A stretch of DNA of 64,000 nt from contig JARGXX010000013.1 of the NCBI GenBank assembly GCA_030374765.1, forward strand, positions 248,001-312,000, given 5' to 3'. Numbering within the stretch: the first letter of the stretch is position 1; each line of letters begins with the position of its first letter. The notes under the pieces are model-generated. The model was given only the letters and a program-made list of their open reading frames with translations. It was not told where the DNA came from and made no database searches. Of the stretch, positions 52,801-62,612 are shown in pieces. The DNA is from Agarophyton chilense (Eukaryota; Rhodophyta; Florideophyceae; Gracilariales; Gracilariaceae). The translations under genes and the position numbers were made by a program.

Positions 52801-54352
52801 TGTCGATTACACTCTTGACCTCAGTCCACGGTGACAGATCGAGGGAAACCGCAGACATGCATGAGAGTGACGATCCAGTGTTAGTGTTAGCTGATGGCAT
52901 AGTCGGAAAAAAACACTCGAGCTTGATGAAGTCAAGAAAGTTGTGATTCACAATCGAGATGAAATCTTCTTTGCCATTTGCAGCGAGAACCAATGCATTC
53001 CGGCCGATGTTTTCGATGTTTGCCTTGCTTGTCACATTTCGCCCGACGACCCATTGAGACGAGCCGTCAAGCACCAAGTGCCTGATTCGAACTTGGTTAC
53101 CGTTGTCGGTGTTGGCCGTAAGAAAAATCGACCCAAGAATATCTCGCGGTTGGCTGGCGTGGTTACCAGTGCCATATTGCCAGGAAGTGTATCCAGAAAG
53201 TGCGGCAGGAATCGGGTCAAGAGCGGGGTCGGTTTGCAGGCCAGAGTGGTCAGCGAGCATGTTGAGCTCGACCATACCGATTGCCGAGTATGGAGCGCCA
53301 CTGTCCAAGAGAGGTCCAAAGTGCATCGGTGACTCCGTTGATCCATCAAAAGTGGCCATGTTGAAGGAAAGAGTTTGTTGTTTGGAGGCATTCGAGGACG
53401 ATGCAGCAGATACAGAAGACGAGCCAGAGGCTGCTCCTCTGTTGTTAGACTGATTGGACGAGTTGGACGAGTTGTTGTTAGTCGGAACTTGCGGGTTGTC
53501 GAGGGACTTCACACCAGGGGCTAAGGAGCCATCAGCACGGTGATTCCGTTTCCAGTGGCCATACTTGCCACAGGTGTCACATGGATACTTCATGGTGGGA
53601 GAGATGCGGTTGCGATCACCGTTCCTAGAGTTCCTGTTGTTGGAACTGTTGCCAAAGCCACCGGAGCTGGCATTAAGTGTGTCGTTTGTGGTGGGCGAGC
53701 GAGCAGACTTGTCGCACTGTTTAATTACGGTTGCCACGGAGGAATAGGTGACAGCAGGCAGGTACTGATCATTGCTAGATTGGGCACCGAGGTTTTCATC
53801 TGAGGGAGACGCAGCGGCCATAACGGAAACACGTTGTGCGTCATCAATGTAAGCATTGGACAGCAGCATGAGTGCTGTGAGGCATTCTGGCAACTTGGTT
53901 GTATTCGAGATCGAATTAAACTTTGCTACCTGTGCAGGGAAACGGGACTCGAAGTTCTTCATGTTTTCCGAGTTCCCACGACGGTTGTTCAGGAGCACGT
54001 TGAAGGTGTTGTAGGCTTCACTCACGATGGAGAGAGCGTCACGCTTGTAGATTGCACCGACGATCAGAGCGACTGACTCTTCTCCAACGAGCTGGGCGTC
54101 AGTAATTCCGGAACACAGGTCCTTGGCACGTCCATACAGTTGGGACTTGAGACAAACAGCCTGCAACGCTGCAGGAATCTTGTTGTTGTTATTAACGGGG
54201 AGTGCATTGTGGAACGTCTGCCACGAACTAACAGCATCGCGATATTCTTCATGGTCTCCTTTGCCGTCAGTCCAAGGCGGAGATTTGGAATCCCACGAAA
54301 ACTTGGGCCTGGAAGGGAGGTCCTTGGGCGAGGGCGTAGCCTGGTGGCCCAT
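49838..54352 (-). pseudogene. Copia A gag-pol polyprotein, one frame with TAG and TAA stops
   Basis: The ATG at 54352 opens 937 codons. They contain Gag, a zinc-knuckle variant CDTCGKYGHWKRNH (CCHH, not CCHC), protease (LLDSGAPYSA), integrase HHCC (HKHLCGHAAF...CTAC), and DDE acids in LSVDHFFLEG, YSDSIIGEKAF and HKNAIESKHN. A TAG at 51541-51539 ends it. The same frame continues to reverse transcriptase (YKADVKAAFLQTGAAQRDVY; catalytic AKIVDDL, where the usual YVDD Tyr is Ile). After a TAA near 50639 the frame goes on to RNase H (VLVFADASRIDD; SWIPGTTNLADPLTKR) and ends at 49838. There are no frameshifts. The two stops fall between domains and could be CAG/CAA-to-stop mutations or, less likely, functional stops. 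Confidence 0.9.
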
Positions 54353-54355
54353 AAC
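54341..54355 (-). promoter_or_regulatory. Primer-binding site of copia A overlapping the gag start codon
   Basis: Directly next to the 5' LTR the minus strand reads GTTATGGGCCACCAG. GTTATGGGCC is the exact complement of the anticodon stem-loop of initiator tRNA-Met (GGCCCAUAAC in plants and animals). Drosophila copia also primes from this internal part of the tRNA. The ATG in it is the first codon of gag. Confidence 0.7.
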
Positions 54356-54626
54356 TAAAGATAGTCAGTGTCAGATACAGGAAAGTCTGAGCGAAAGGTG
54401 CAGGGTGTATTCAGAGTACAAGCATTGTCGGTCCCCCACGCATCGGGGTCTCGTCCGACGTTTACAATGCGGCGGTCTGATATTTGTAGTCAGAGAACTT
54501 GTTACAAAAACAGTCGCCAAGAAATATACATTACAAATACAACTACAAATACAACTACAAATACAAATACAAATTCAAATACAGTGAACTTCACTAGTCC
54601 ACGAGAGCAATATTCAAACATTCATA
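54356..54626 (-). repeat. 5' LTR of copia A
   Basis: A 271-bp LTR in minus orientation. It includes a tandem (ACAAAT/ACAACT)n tract that is one 12-bp unit longer than in the other LTR. Confidence 0.93.
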
Positions 54627-54631
54627 TTTGG

Positions 54632-55332
54632 TTCAACAACCGATCAAAAGATTACTGTCGCTTTGTGCCAACTTTTGTTGGGCATCTGTGCAGATTCTGT
54701 TATGAAATAAGTTCTACTAACGAATAGTACGCATTTATAGGGTATGAAACAATTTTTCAGGGCTTTTACCAAGAAGTTCGAAGAGGAATAGCTTCGTTTA
54801 ATAACGGAAGCTGATCTTATTGACATCTGGGCGCAGTACGGCCCGATGAGCCTTTCGAGTTGCATTGCTTCTGTCGATTGCGCCTTCTAAAAATCGCAAA
54901 CTGTCCTATTGTAAGGTACGGTATGGAATATGGAAAGTAAAACCAGCCCGTTTGTTGCATGCAGGTAGTATGCGACGATTTTCAGCGCAAATGGCATCTT
55001 AACTTTGGTATTCCAAATGCTTTCTACGAAAACAAAATCATGGATCACAGCCCCCTTTTTAATATGGTTAAGGACACAAGCTAGACAGCACAGTATGCAC
55101 TTCTCTGTGAGGCCATTACTAATCACTTGTGGAACTTACATGGTGAGGTCAACGTGTAGATGAACCTGAGGATTTTGGGGGTCAACGAGAACCGAGGTCT
55201 GGGGCTGAGCCCCAGCTGGTAGAGGCGAGTACACCTTTAAGAGGCCATTAGAGCCATTCCCAGGAAGTCTACGGTACTTCAAAGCGGCAAACAGTGCCCT
55301 GGGAGAAATTGTACACTTAACGTCTCCTTTGT
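54632..55332 (+). pseudogene. PIF/Harbinger-type transposase relic, 3' fragment
   Basis: After the second TTTGG the frame of 49359-49567 resumes: QKITVALCQLLLGICADSV, then after stops MKQFFRAFTKKFEEE, LRLITEADLIDIW and SLSSCIASVDCAF. In this family the last block carries a catalytic Asp (GSLDC). A frame change follows, then WHLNFGIPNAFYENKIMDHS, matching the family's 'FGxPGSxNDINVLDxSPLF' block. Several nonsense codons make it dead. The right end is cut by the R solo LTR. Confidence 0.7.
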
Positions 55333-55859
55333 TGTGGTATTCTACTGAAGACTGTAGAGGTATCAGTGCGCAGTGGGCATCCACAGAAATAACCGCGAAG
55401 AGCGGGTGTCGCCTTGCGAGCGACGGTTCTTAGATAAGAAGAGAGTTTGTGGGTTGAAAGCAGCCAGGTGTGCTTGAACAGTGGGGGTAATACGTGTATT
55501 CACGAGGCGGATGTCTAGATGCGGCGGTACGTAATGCACACGATATCGGCTCGACAACCCTTGTGACAACACAAATAACCAAGAAACGGAAGAGAAAAAA
55601 CGAAGAAACAACACACACACACAGAATATTGTAGAAAAAGGGTGGTAAATGCGAAACAGTAGAGGGTATTCTCGTAACAAAAGCTATAGCCCGAGACGGT
55701 TATGATCTCATACTAAAGGTGCCTGTTCGTGGTGAACCACTTTAAGATTTCTAGGACTCACCAAGATGGTGCTTAGGTTGGTTGGTGATTGGTTGGCCTC
55801 TCGCCGTCGTCACCTGGGCCTTGCCACCTTTCATGTGCCAAGAGGCAAGCAAGTTCTGT
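55333..55859 (+). repeat. Family-R solo LTR, copy 2, left part
   Basis: Starts TGTGGTAT after the flank TTTGT and aligns with the first about 525 bp of R copies 1 and 3. It is interrupted by copia B; the last five bases (TCTGT) match the duplication ACTGT on the far side at four of five positions. Confidence 0.8.
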
Positions 55860-56087
55860 TGTGAGACACGTACAACTTATCGGTGACGTACAGATTACTA
55901 GTATTAATACGTCACCTTAAGCGTCCGAATGGTCGGCTATTATCCCCATATCAAGCCCCCACAATATCCTCGGAGCTCTTCCCGGAGCTCCCGGCAGACC
56001 CTTTGTGCCGACTTTTGTTTTTGTTGAGATTGTCTTCACCATTGCACACGTATGAACTTCAGCAACACGTCCGAAGCTCAATTTACA
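55860..56087 (+). repeat. 5' LTR of copia B
   Basis: 228 bp, TGTGAGAC...TTTACA. The likely TATA box of the family (CATATAAAG in the 3' LTR) reads CATATCAAG here. The LTR includes an ATG (56052) in frame with gag. Confidence 0.9.
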
Positions 56088-57224
56088 GATATGGGCCCAG
56101 GGGACAATCTCAGCCCAAGCAACATTCTTTTCCCACCGAAGTTACGTCCTACAACCGACAAACTACTATGGCTTGAGGCCGTTTTGGAATGGGCCGAAAC
56201 GCTAGAAGCCTGTGCAAACGGAGGAGATTCAAGGGCAAAAGGAGCAGCTGCAACGCTTGGTCTAACACTTTATCGTTCTCTTGAATTTGCCAAGAAAGAA
56301 ATAGTCAAGAAAGCAGTACGCACTGGAGAAGTGCGCCTAACCGCTAAATCCGAAGATGAAACTCTTGACCAAATGACTGTAGTCAAGAAGGTCGTGGACC
56401 TTGTTGCTAAAGACTCGACTGTAGATTGCTTGAGGCGAATTGTCGGCCTGTACAAAGAGATCAATTCCTGCAAACGAAGATCAGGCGAATCAATCAACGA
56501 ATTTATCAACCGCTTTGCAAGACCAGCCCTTTCGTATTTGAACCTAACCAATTCAGAGCAGGATTCGAGCGACAGTCAGAACTTTGCAATCATCTTACTT
56601 CTTAACTCCTCTCTATCAGCGCAAACCTTTAACAACATCATCAGCAATCTGAGAGTGTCTACTAAAATGAGAGTCGCAAGCAAAGCAGCAGTAATTCCGA
56701 TATCAAAAGACCGCGTGGAGAATGTCATTAACATCTTGAATACTATGTCATCCAGGGAACTGAATGAAGACGAGAAGAAGATGAACACAGAATGCTTATC
56801 AGTAATGAAAGCAGCCACGTTTAAGCAGAACAAATCGTTTGACGATCATGATTACAGCTCCTGGATCGTGCTTCAAGACGCGAGAAGAGCCTTGGAAGAA
56901 GCCGGCTTAGAAGAGAGCGACCTGAATGACCTCTCTTCCGCTGAAAGGAAGCCAGACTCGTCCACTCGTTCTTATCTCAACTCTAACAAATATGAGAAGA
57001 GGAATAGGAGACGTAAGTATAATCAAGACAAGGAATGGACCAGTATCTCAAAGGAAAACAAGGAACCAGACGTTGGTAATGGAAATGGGGAAGCATCTCA
57101 GAAGAGTTATCAGGAAAGAGCGACAAGAAAAGGAAGATACGACGAGAAGTCCAAGGCTAACGGAACATATGAGTCTTATGAACAGTCCGAACCTAACGGA
57201 TCGTCGAAACCTTTTTTTCAGTAA
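56052..57224 (+). CDS. Copia B Gag, intact frame
   Basis: 390 residues from the LTR ATG, or 377 from the ATG in the primer site at 56091. The first part is helical capsid-like sequence (LLWLEAVLEWAETLEACANG; SCKRRSGESINEFINRFARP, the UBN2-like core). The last 90 residues are basic and charged (KYEKRNRRRKYNQDKEW), probably binding RNA in place of a zinc knuckle, which is absent. It ends PFFQ-stop, with the T7 slippery run directly before the stop. It is uninterrupted although the pol frame of the same copy is broken. Confidence 0.85.
   Translation: MNFSNTSEAQFTDMGPGDNLSPSNILFPPKLRPTTDKLLWLEAVLEWAETLEACANGGDSRAKGAAATLGLTLYRSLEFAKKEIVKKAVRTGEVRLTAKSEDETLDQMTVVKKVVDLVAKDSTVDCLRRIVGLYKEINSCKRRSGESINEFINRFARPALSYLNLTNSEQDSSDSQNFAIILLLNSSLSAQTFNNIISNLRVSTKMRVASKAAVIPISKDRVENVINILNTMSSRELNEDEKKMNTECLSVMKAATFKQNKSFDDHDYSSWIVLQDARRALEEAGLEESDLNDLSSAERKPDSSTRSYLNSNKYEKRNRRRKYNQDKEWTSISKENKEPDVGNGNGEASQKSYQERATRKGRYDEKSKANGTYESYEQSEPNGSSKPFFQ
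56088..56099 (+). promoter_or_regulatory. Primer-binding site of copia B overlapping an ATG of gag
   Basis: Two bases after the LTR comes TATGGGCCCA, complementary to the anticodon arm of initiator tRNA-Met (UGGGCCCAUA). Its ATG (56091) is in frame with gag, 13 codons after the LTR ATG. Confidence 0.65.
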
Positions 57225-57258
57225 GGGATTCGGATCTGAAAGAATCAGACCCGAATCC
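57212..57258 (+). promoter_or_regulatory. -1 ribosomal frameshift signal between gag and pol
   Basis: The heptamer T TTT TTT (57212-57218) lies in the correct gag register (X XXY YYZ), one codon before the gag stop. A 7-base spacer (57219-57225) follows, then a hairpin: GGATTCGG (57226-57233) pairs with CCGAATCC (57251-57258), and TCTGA (57235-57239) with TCAGA (57245-57249). There is one A-C mismatch between the helices and the loop is AAGAA. A -1 slip enters exactly the pol frame. Confidence 0.8.
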
Positions 57259-60200
57259 TATCCTAGACGAAGGAAGTCCCATATCTTTGGGAGGACTGAC
57301 ATCTGCAATACACTTATGTCAAGTACTGAACATAAATTTTGAACCCACAAAGCCGAGAAAACAGTATCGGCGCGGATGGGGAAATCAATGTCTAAACCCA
57401 AGAAGCGTTGCTTGTTCCTGGACTTTATCAACTCAGGACATGAACAACAAGACGATAGAACTCACATTCGATCTCTTTAATGACAACTCACCGCTAACGA
57501 TTGGACTGGACGTGAAGCAGTACAGCATAACGAATTTTAATGGAGATCCCCCGACGATAACAATCAAGAGACCAATTGATAACGAGGCAAGGTTACTCAC
57601 ACTATTCTTAAGGTCTACATCAGCATATGACTTGAGAGCTTATGTAGCAATTATCCCTACCGTTTGTGGATTGTTGAGCTCAGCGATGGAGCGGAGCAGA
57701 CCCACAACGATAGCTAAAAGATTGCATCGGTTGACACATGGCCATCTCAACGAGATAATTCGTCGTTGCAAATAAGCTGGGTATATGTCCCGGGAGCTGG
57801 AATTAGAGATCAGGAAAATTAGCTCCAGTTGCCCCATCTGTGCGAAATCAGGTCTACCTATACCGTCTAAGAAGATATCTATTAACCACGTCAACCATAC
57901 ATTCCATGTGGAGATACAAATCGAGTACATGTTCTGTAACATTCGAGGTACAAAATATACAGTGATGCACATAGTGGATACAGGGACATGCTACTTTGAA
58001 GCAAGCATTACCAGTGACAGAGAGTCACGAGCAACGATAATCGTAATTGAAACGGAATGGTTGAATCGACACGGCGCACCAGACGCTCTATCAGCTGACT
58101 ACGAAATGGACTCGAGATAGATCCATGGATTCCTCCCTGGAAGGGACATAAACTTCAAAGCACGACCAGTAAGACGTCATAACAAGACAGGTATCGTAGA
58201 AAGAAAACATGGAGTCATCAAGAGAATACTCGAAAAACTTCAAATGGACGACAGTCGTGGTAGCGATAAAACGCTACTGTCCAGGGCGTTATTCCTATCT
58301 AATTGTTTTACAGGATCAAAGCTAATGAGTTCTTTCGAGCTTACAAAAGGATACGCCCCTTCAATCTTAGGCGCCCCTAGAAGACTCGTGACGGAAGAAC
58401 TAATGAAAGCATACACCAAACAGACAGCTACACGCGCCTTGCAGAAGCTGGTGAATGCTCACAACCATTCGACAGTACCCGAATCATGTATAAAACTTGG
58501 TGAAAAAGTTCTATACTTCTACCGAAGCTCCAAACGAAACGAAGACGACGAGTGGCGCAGGGCAACAGTGGTCAAAACTCTGCCTCACAAAGTGGAAGTT
58601 CGAAGAAAAGAGAAAGGACCAATATCGAAGGTAGCCTACGAGGACATCCGACTCCGCCCAAACTCTCCGCTTGCGCGTGAACTGAGCGAAGGACTAATGG
58701 AGGACTACATAGACCTCACCCTCAGTTCAAGAGCTTCTGGCATTCATGAGGAAGAGGAAGAGACGGTGAGCTCTCTCATGACCATCAACAGAGTCGAAAG
58801 AGAACGAGTTTACAAGGACATGGGGGAGTATACGGACGGCCTCCTGGACCAACAAGAACTTGAGGGCACACAATCAATAGAGTCAAACGAACAAGAGATA
58901 TTGAAGGATATGCAACGAGTAATCGGCTCTCGGCAAGTGAATGAAAGAGAAGTGCAATTCGCCCCAGCTTGGGTATTACGAAAGGCAGTAGAGAAGGAAC
59001 ATGCTGATAACTGGTCTCAATCATACACGGAAGTCACTGAGAACGAAGTACCTCGTGGCGCGAACATTATATCCTCACACACCATTTACAAAGTCAAAGT
59101 GGACGAAAATGACGTGAGAATGTTAAAAGCACGGCTCCTGACGCACGGTAATCGAGATGACCTGAAGGATGAAATCAGGAAGGACTGTTCCAACGCAGAC
59201 AGGACTATCGTTCGTTTTCTGATCAGCGTCGCCCTCTCCCTTGGTTTCGTGTTTGGAGTCGCGGACATTAAGGGTGCATTCCTGCAGAGCGGTCCAATAC
59301 AGCAAGACATCTACGTCCAACCAGCGCCGGAATTCCGAAAGAAGAAAGGGGTTCTATGGAACCTCATGAAATTGCCCTATGGAATAGTAGAAGCAGGGAC
59401 GACAATGGGCAAAACGCATCGAATCTTGGATGATGGATACAGCAGTACTTGAAAGAGTATACGGAGTTAACCAACTGTTCACTAAAAAAGACAAGAATCA
59501 ACGAATCACACTCGCAATAGCGAAAATTGTCGACGATCTCCTAGTAGCCGGAACACACTCGGACATCTGCAACTTCATGAAATCGTTGAAGGAAGAACTC
59601 GAGGTCGGGAAGGTACGGATAGAAGCAATGTTGAACTTCGCTGGATGTGATATTATCGAAGACACAGATCAAAACATCATCTTATCCATGATTCTATACA
59701 TGGAACGTCTACATCCAACTCAACTTTCGAAACCGAGAAGAAGAGAACGTGAAGAGAAAGCCGATGACGACGAGATCCAACAGTACAGGTCTCTAGCCGG
59801 AACTCTCATGTATCTGGGCTCAGGCGTCCTTCCGTCAGCATCATTCACCAAATCGAAAATGCAGCAGGAACTTGGAAATCTTAGGGTTAAACACCTCATA
59901 GACGCCAACGCCATGTTACAGGAGATAAGGACCTTGAAACCTATGATCAAATACGTACGACCGGTTGGAGTTACAAGCGCAACATTGACCACCCTCTTTG
60001 AGGCATCGCACGGGACTCGGGATCTGGCATACGGACAGTCAGGAATAATAAGCGGAGTTTGTATCATGACCGTAGTATACAACGATCCAATATTCCATCC
60101 GCAATACTGGTCAAGCACGAAGCAGAAACGAGTAACTTACTCTTCATTCGGTGCCGAAATCCTGGCCTGTGCCGAGGCAGAAGACAGAGGGTTCGATATG

Positions 60201-60525
60201 AAGATGACGTTTGCAAGCATCTTTCCTAAGATTTATATCAATCACCATATCCTCGTTGATTCAAAAGCATTGTTTGACACTATAACAACATTGTAGGAGT
60301 GTCGCGGATTTCGTCTCAGAAAAAACCGTAACGATCATAAGAGATGCCTTTGAAGCCCGAGAACTCGATGAGATCACATGGATTCCTGGAACCCTGAACA
60401 TGGCTGACGCATTAACAAAACGGAGCATAAATCACTACACCAGAATGAACCGCATGTTTGTTGATGGCTTCTGGAGTATAGATACATCAAACGGGATTAG
60501 TCATGAATCAGAAAACTGGAAGTAG
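57212..60525 (+). pseudogene. Copia B pol (protease, integrase, RT, RNase H), degraded
   Basis: Entered by the -1 slip, the frame reads VRDSDLKESDPNPILDEGSP, where DEG stands in the place of the protease DSG/DTG. It continues to the integrase zinc region (RLHRLTHGHLNEIIRRC, then CPIC after a stop at 57773) and the core with MHIVDTGTCYFEAS. A second stop is at 58118. RT blocks are FGVADIKGAFLQSGPIQQDI and, after a frame change near 59440, LAIAKIVDDLLVAGTHSD. RNase H follows (LACAEAEDRG; VDSKALFDT). A last shift near 60296 leads to ITWIPGTLNMADALTKRS and the end at 60525. It is dead in this copy. Confidence 0.88.
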
Positions 60526-60563
60526 GGGCTTAGATCGATAGATACTAACGCGACAGGAGGGTA

Positions 60564-60793
60564 TGTGAAACACGTACAACTTTCATCGGTGACGTACAGA
60601 ATACTAGTATTAATACGTCACCTTAAGTGTCCGAATGGTCAGCTAGTATCTCCATATAAAGCCCCCACAATATCCTCGGAGCTCTTCCCGGAGCTCCCGG
60701 CAGACCCTTTGTGCCGACTATTGTTTGTGTTGAGATTGTCCCCACCACTGCACACGTATGAACTTCAGCAACATGTCCGAAGCTCAACTTATA
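60564..60793 (+). repeat. 3' LTR of copia B
   Basis: 230 bp, TGTGAAAC...CTTATA, preceded by a purine tract (GACAGGAGGG). It carries the TATA-like CATATAAAG at about 60652-60660. Confidence 0.9.
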
Positions 60794-61056
60794 ACTGTAC
60801 AGTAATGCACAGACGTGACGTGCCACTACACAATTATCTAAATAATGCCAAATAAAACATTTGCTGATGGCACCTTACAGTGTACAATAAATACAGTACT
60901 TCCTAATTAAATTTCCCCTGTCCCAACCTTTCCATGAAGTAATTTTTCTCATAATTTCTCGTAATCGAGTATAGCCCAAGCAATAGCTTATGAATGCCGT
61001 ATCGCGACTTCGTAGTAATTCGATCGGTCGAACTCAGGTGCATCCAGAACGCTACA
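60794..61056 (+). repeat. Family-R solo LTR, copy 2, right part
   Basis: Resumes the R sequence at ACTGTACAGTAATGCAC and ends ATCCAGAACGCTACA. It is followed by TTTTT, which matches the left flank TTTGT at four of five positions, consistent with a 5-bp target duplication for R. Confidence 0.8.
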
Positions 61057-61550
61057 TTTTTCAAGTATTTGACCCGTTAAGAAATATCTATAGAGATCTT
61101 CTTAGCCCATGTCGTAACCTGGAGGAGGTTTTATCTTCAAATCTTCAAAAAGAAGACCTTGCAGCTCTTCATCCGGGATAGTTTCGCTGTTGGTCTGATC
61201 TAGGGATATCCAGTCGCAGTTATCTTCCATTGAAGCATCTTTCACAAGCCCTTGCACAACACGTTTGCCTGTTGCATTTCCTCGGGCTTTTCTAAGAAAC
61301 TTTCACCGTACAACTCCTTATCCATTTCCCACTCCAAAAGACGCTCTTCTAATACTATCCTGCAAAATTCTATCTTCTTTTTCGCTTTTCCAGCTGCCTT
61401 CAAAGCTCCTTATTTTTTTAAAACGGAAGTCGCCATCGTGAACATCGTAATTTTTAGAGAAGATTCCACGACTTTTTCCCTCCCCTTAAACTTTTTCGCC
61501 TCTTTCCCCGGCTGCCATTACTTCAGGCAAGCCTCAGCCGACCTTCCATC
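61057..61550. other. Spacer with decayed transposon sequence
   Basis: On the minus strand this region follows the Myb-like fragment and still shows Lys/Arg-rich broken frames, possibly the rest of that gene. The plus-strand frame 61252-61788 is the antisense shadow. Confidence 0.35.
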
Positions 61551-61778
61551 TCACCTTTGCATGTCAAGAAAACCTTCATTGCGGCCTTCTGTGCCAGCTC
61601 TTTGTAGTTTTTGCGTATCCTTGATGAATTCAGCGCGAATTCGTTTAGCCAGCTTTCCAATTGTTGTACTGCTTCCTGTGATGGAGTTTGCCCAAGCTTT
61701 GAACACTGCTTTCGACAGGCCTGCGTTCTCGGCATCGTTCCATTTCAGTCTCTTTTCTGACTGCTTCTGTTCTTCAGA
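61551..61778 (-). pseudogene. Myb/SANT-like fragment, possibly Harbinger partner protein
   Basis: The frame reads RLKWNDAENAGLSKAVFKAW, then GSSTTIGKLAKRIRAEFIK. The 'W-x2-x-E-x3-L-x-x-A-W' start resembles the trihelix/Myb-like DNA-binding protein that accompanies many PIF/Harbinger transposases. It stops at 61551 after 75 codons. A Harbinger-type transposase relic lies left of R copy 2, so both may come from one element. The family call is tentative. Confidence 0.4.
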
Positions 61779-61826
61779 GAGACAGTAGCCATGATGTCAC
61801 GTATACTAGCCCCAAGCGCATCCTAC

Positions 61827-62612
61827 TGTGGTATTGCACCGAAAACTGTAAAGGTCTCGGTGCAGTGGGTATCCACAGAAATAACCGCGAAGAGCGGGTG
61901 TTGCCTTGCGACCGACGGTTCTTAGATAAGAAGGGAGTGCGCGGAAAGCGGCCAGGCATGCCTGAACAATGCAGAAAATACGTGTATTCACGAGGCGGAT
62001 GTCCAGATGCGGCGGTTCGCAATGCACACGATATCGGCTCGACAACCCTTGTGACAACACAAATAACCAGGTAACAGCAGAGAAAACAATACACACACAC
62101 ACACACACACACACAGAAAGCTGTAGAAAAAGGGCGGTACACGCGCAACAGTAGAGAGTATCCTCGTAATAAGAGCTATAGCTCAGAATGGTTTAGAACT
62201 CATACTATAGGTGCCCGTTCGTGTTGAACCACTTTAGGATTTCTAGGACTCACCAAGATGGTGTTAAGTTGGGTGGTGGTTCTTGGTTGGCCTTCGCCGT
62301 CCTCACCTGGGCCTTGCGCCCTTTAATGTGCCAAGAGGCAAAACAAGTACTGTATAGTAATGCATACACGTGACGTGCCACAACACCATTATCTAAATAA
62401 TACCAAATAAAATATTTGCTGATGGCCCCTTACAATGTACACTAAATACAGGACTTCCTAATTAAATTTCTCCTGTCCCAATGTTTCCATGAAGTAATTC
62501 TTCTCATAATTTCTCGTAATCGAGTATAGCCCAAGCAATAGCTTATGAATGCCGTGTCGCAATTTCGTAGTATTTTCGAACGGTCTAACTCAGGTTCATC
62601 CAGAATGCTACA
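61827..62612 (+). repeat. Family-R solo LTR, copy 3
   Basis: 786 bp, TGTGGTAT...GCTACA, flanked by CCTAC and CTTAC (four of five bases match). It contains an (AC)n microsatellite at 62091-62114 that is shorter in copies 1 and 2. Confidence 0.8.

Larger units (their letters stand above)
49568..54626 (-). mobile_element. Ty1/copia retrotransposon A, young, single gag-pol frame with two stops
   Basis: A 5.06-kb element with LTRs 49568-49826 and 54356-54626, flanked by the 5-bp target duplication TTTGG (49563-49567 and 54627-54631). The LTRs differ by about three substitutions and one 12-bp repeat unit (about 1%), so insertion is recent. Gene order (Gag, protease, integrase, reverse transcriptase, RNase H) is that of Ty1/copia. 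LTR ends are TA...TA rather than TG...CA. A purine-rich tract (GAAGAAGGAG) adjoins the 3' LTR. The host site is the Harbinger-type relic. Confidence 0.95.
55860..60793 (+). mobile_element. Ty1/copia retrotransposon B, older, inserted in the R solo LTR
   Basis: A 4.93-kb element with LTRs 55860-56087 and 60564-60793 (about 17 differences, near 7%). It sits inside R copy 2, with target duplication TCTGT/ACTGT. It encodes separate gag and pol frames joined by a -1 frameshift signal, then protease, integrase, reverse transcriptase and RNase H. Its reverse transcriptase shares IVDD and AFLQSG with copia A, so both belong to one lineage, but gag lacks a zinc knuckle. Confidence 0.93.

Noticed and set aside
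61252-61788. 178-codon plus-strand frame
   Set aside because: It is antisense to the Myb/SANT-like fragment, which reads better; no domain on this strand.
61806-62114. Val/Cys-rich minus frames in the R repeats
   Set aside because: They arise from the (AC)n microsatellite and differ in frame between copies.
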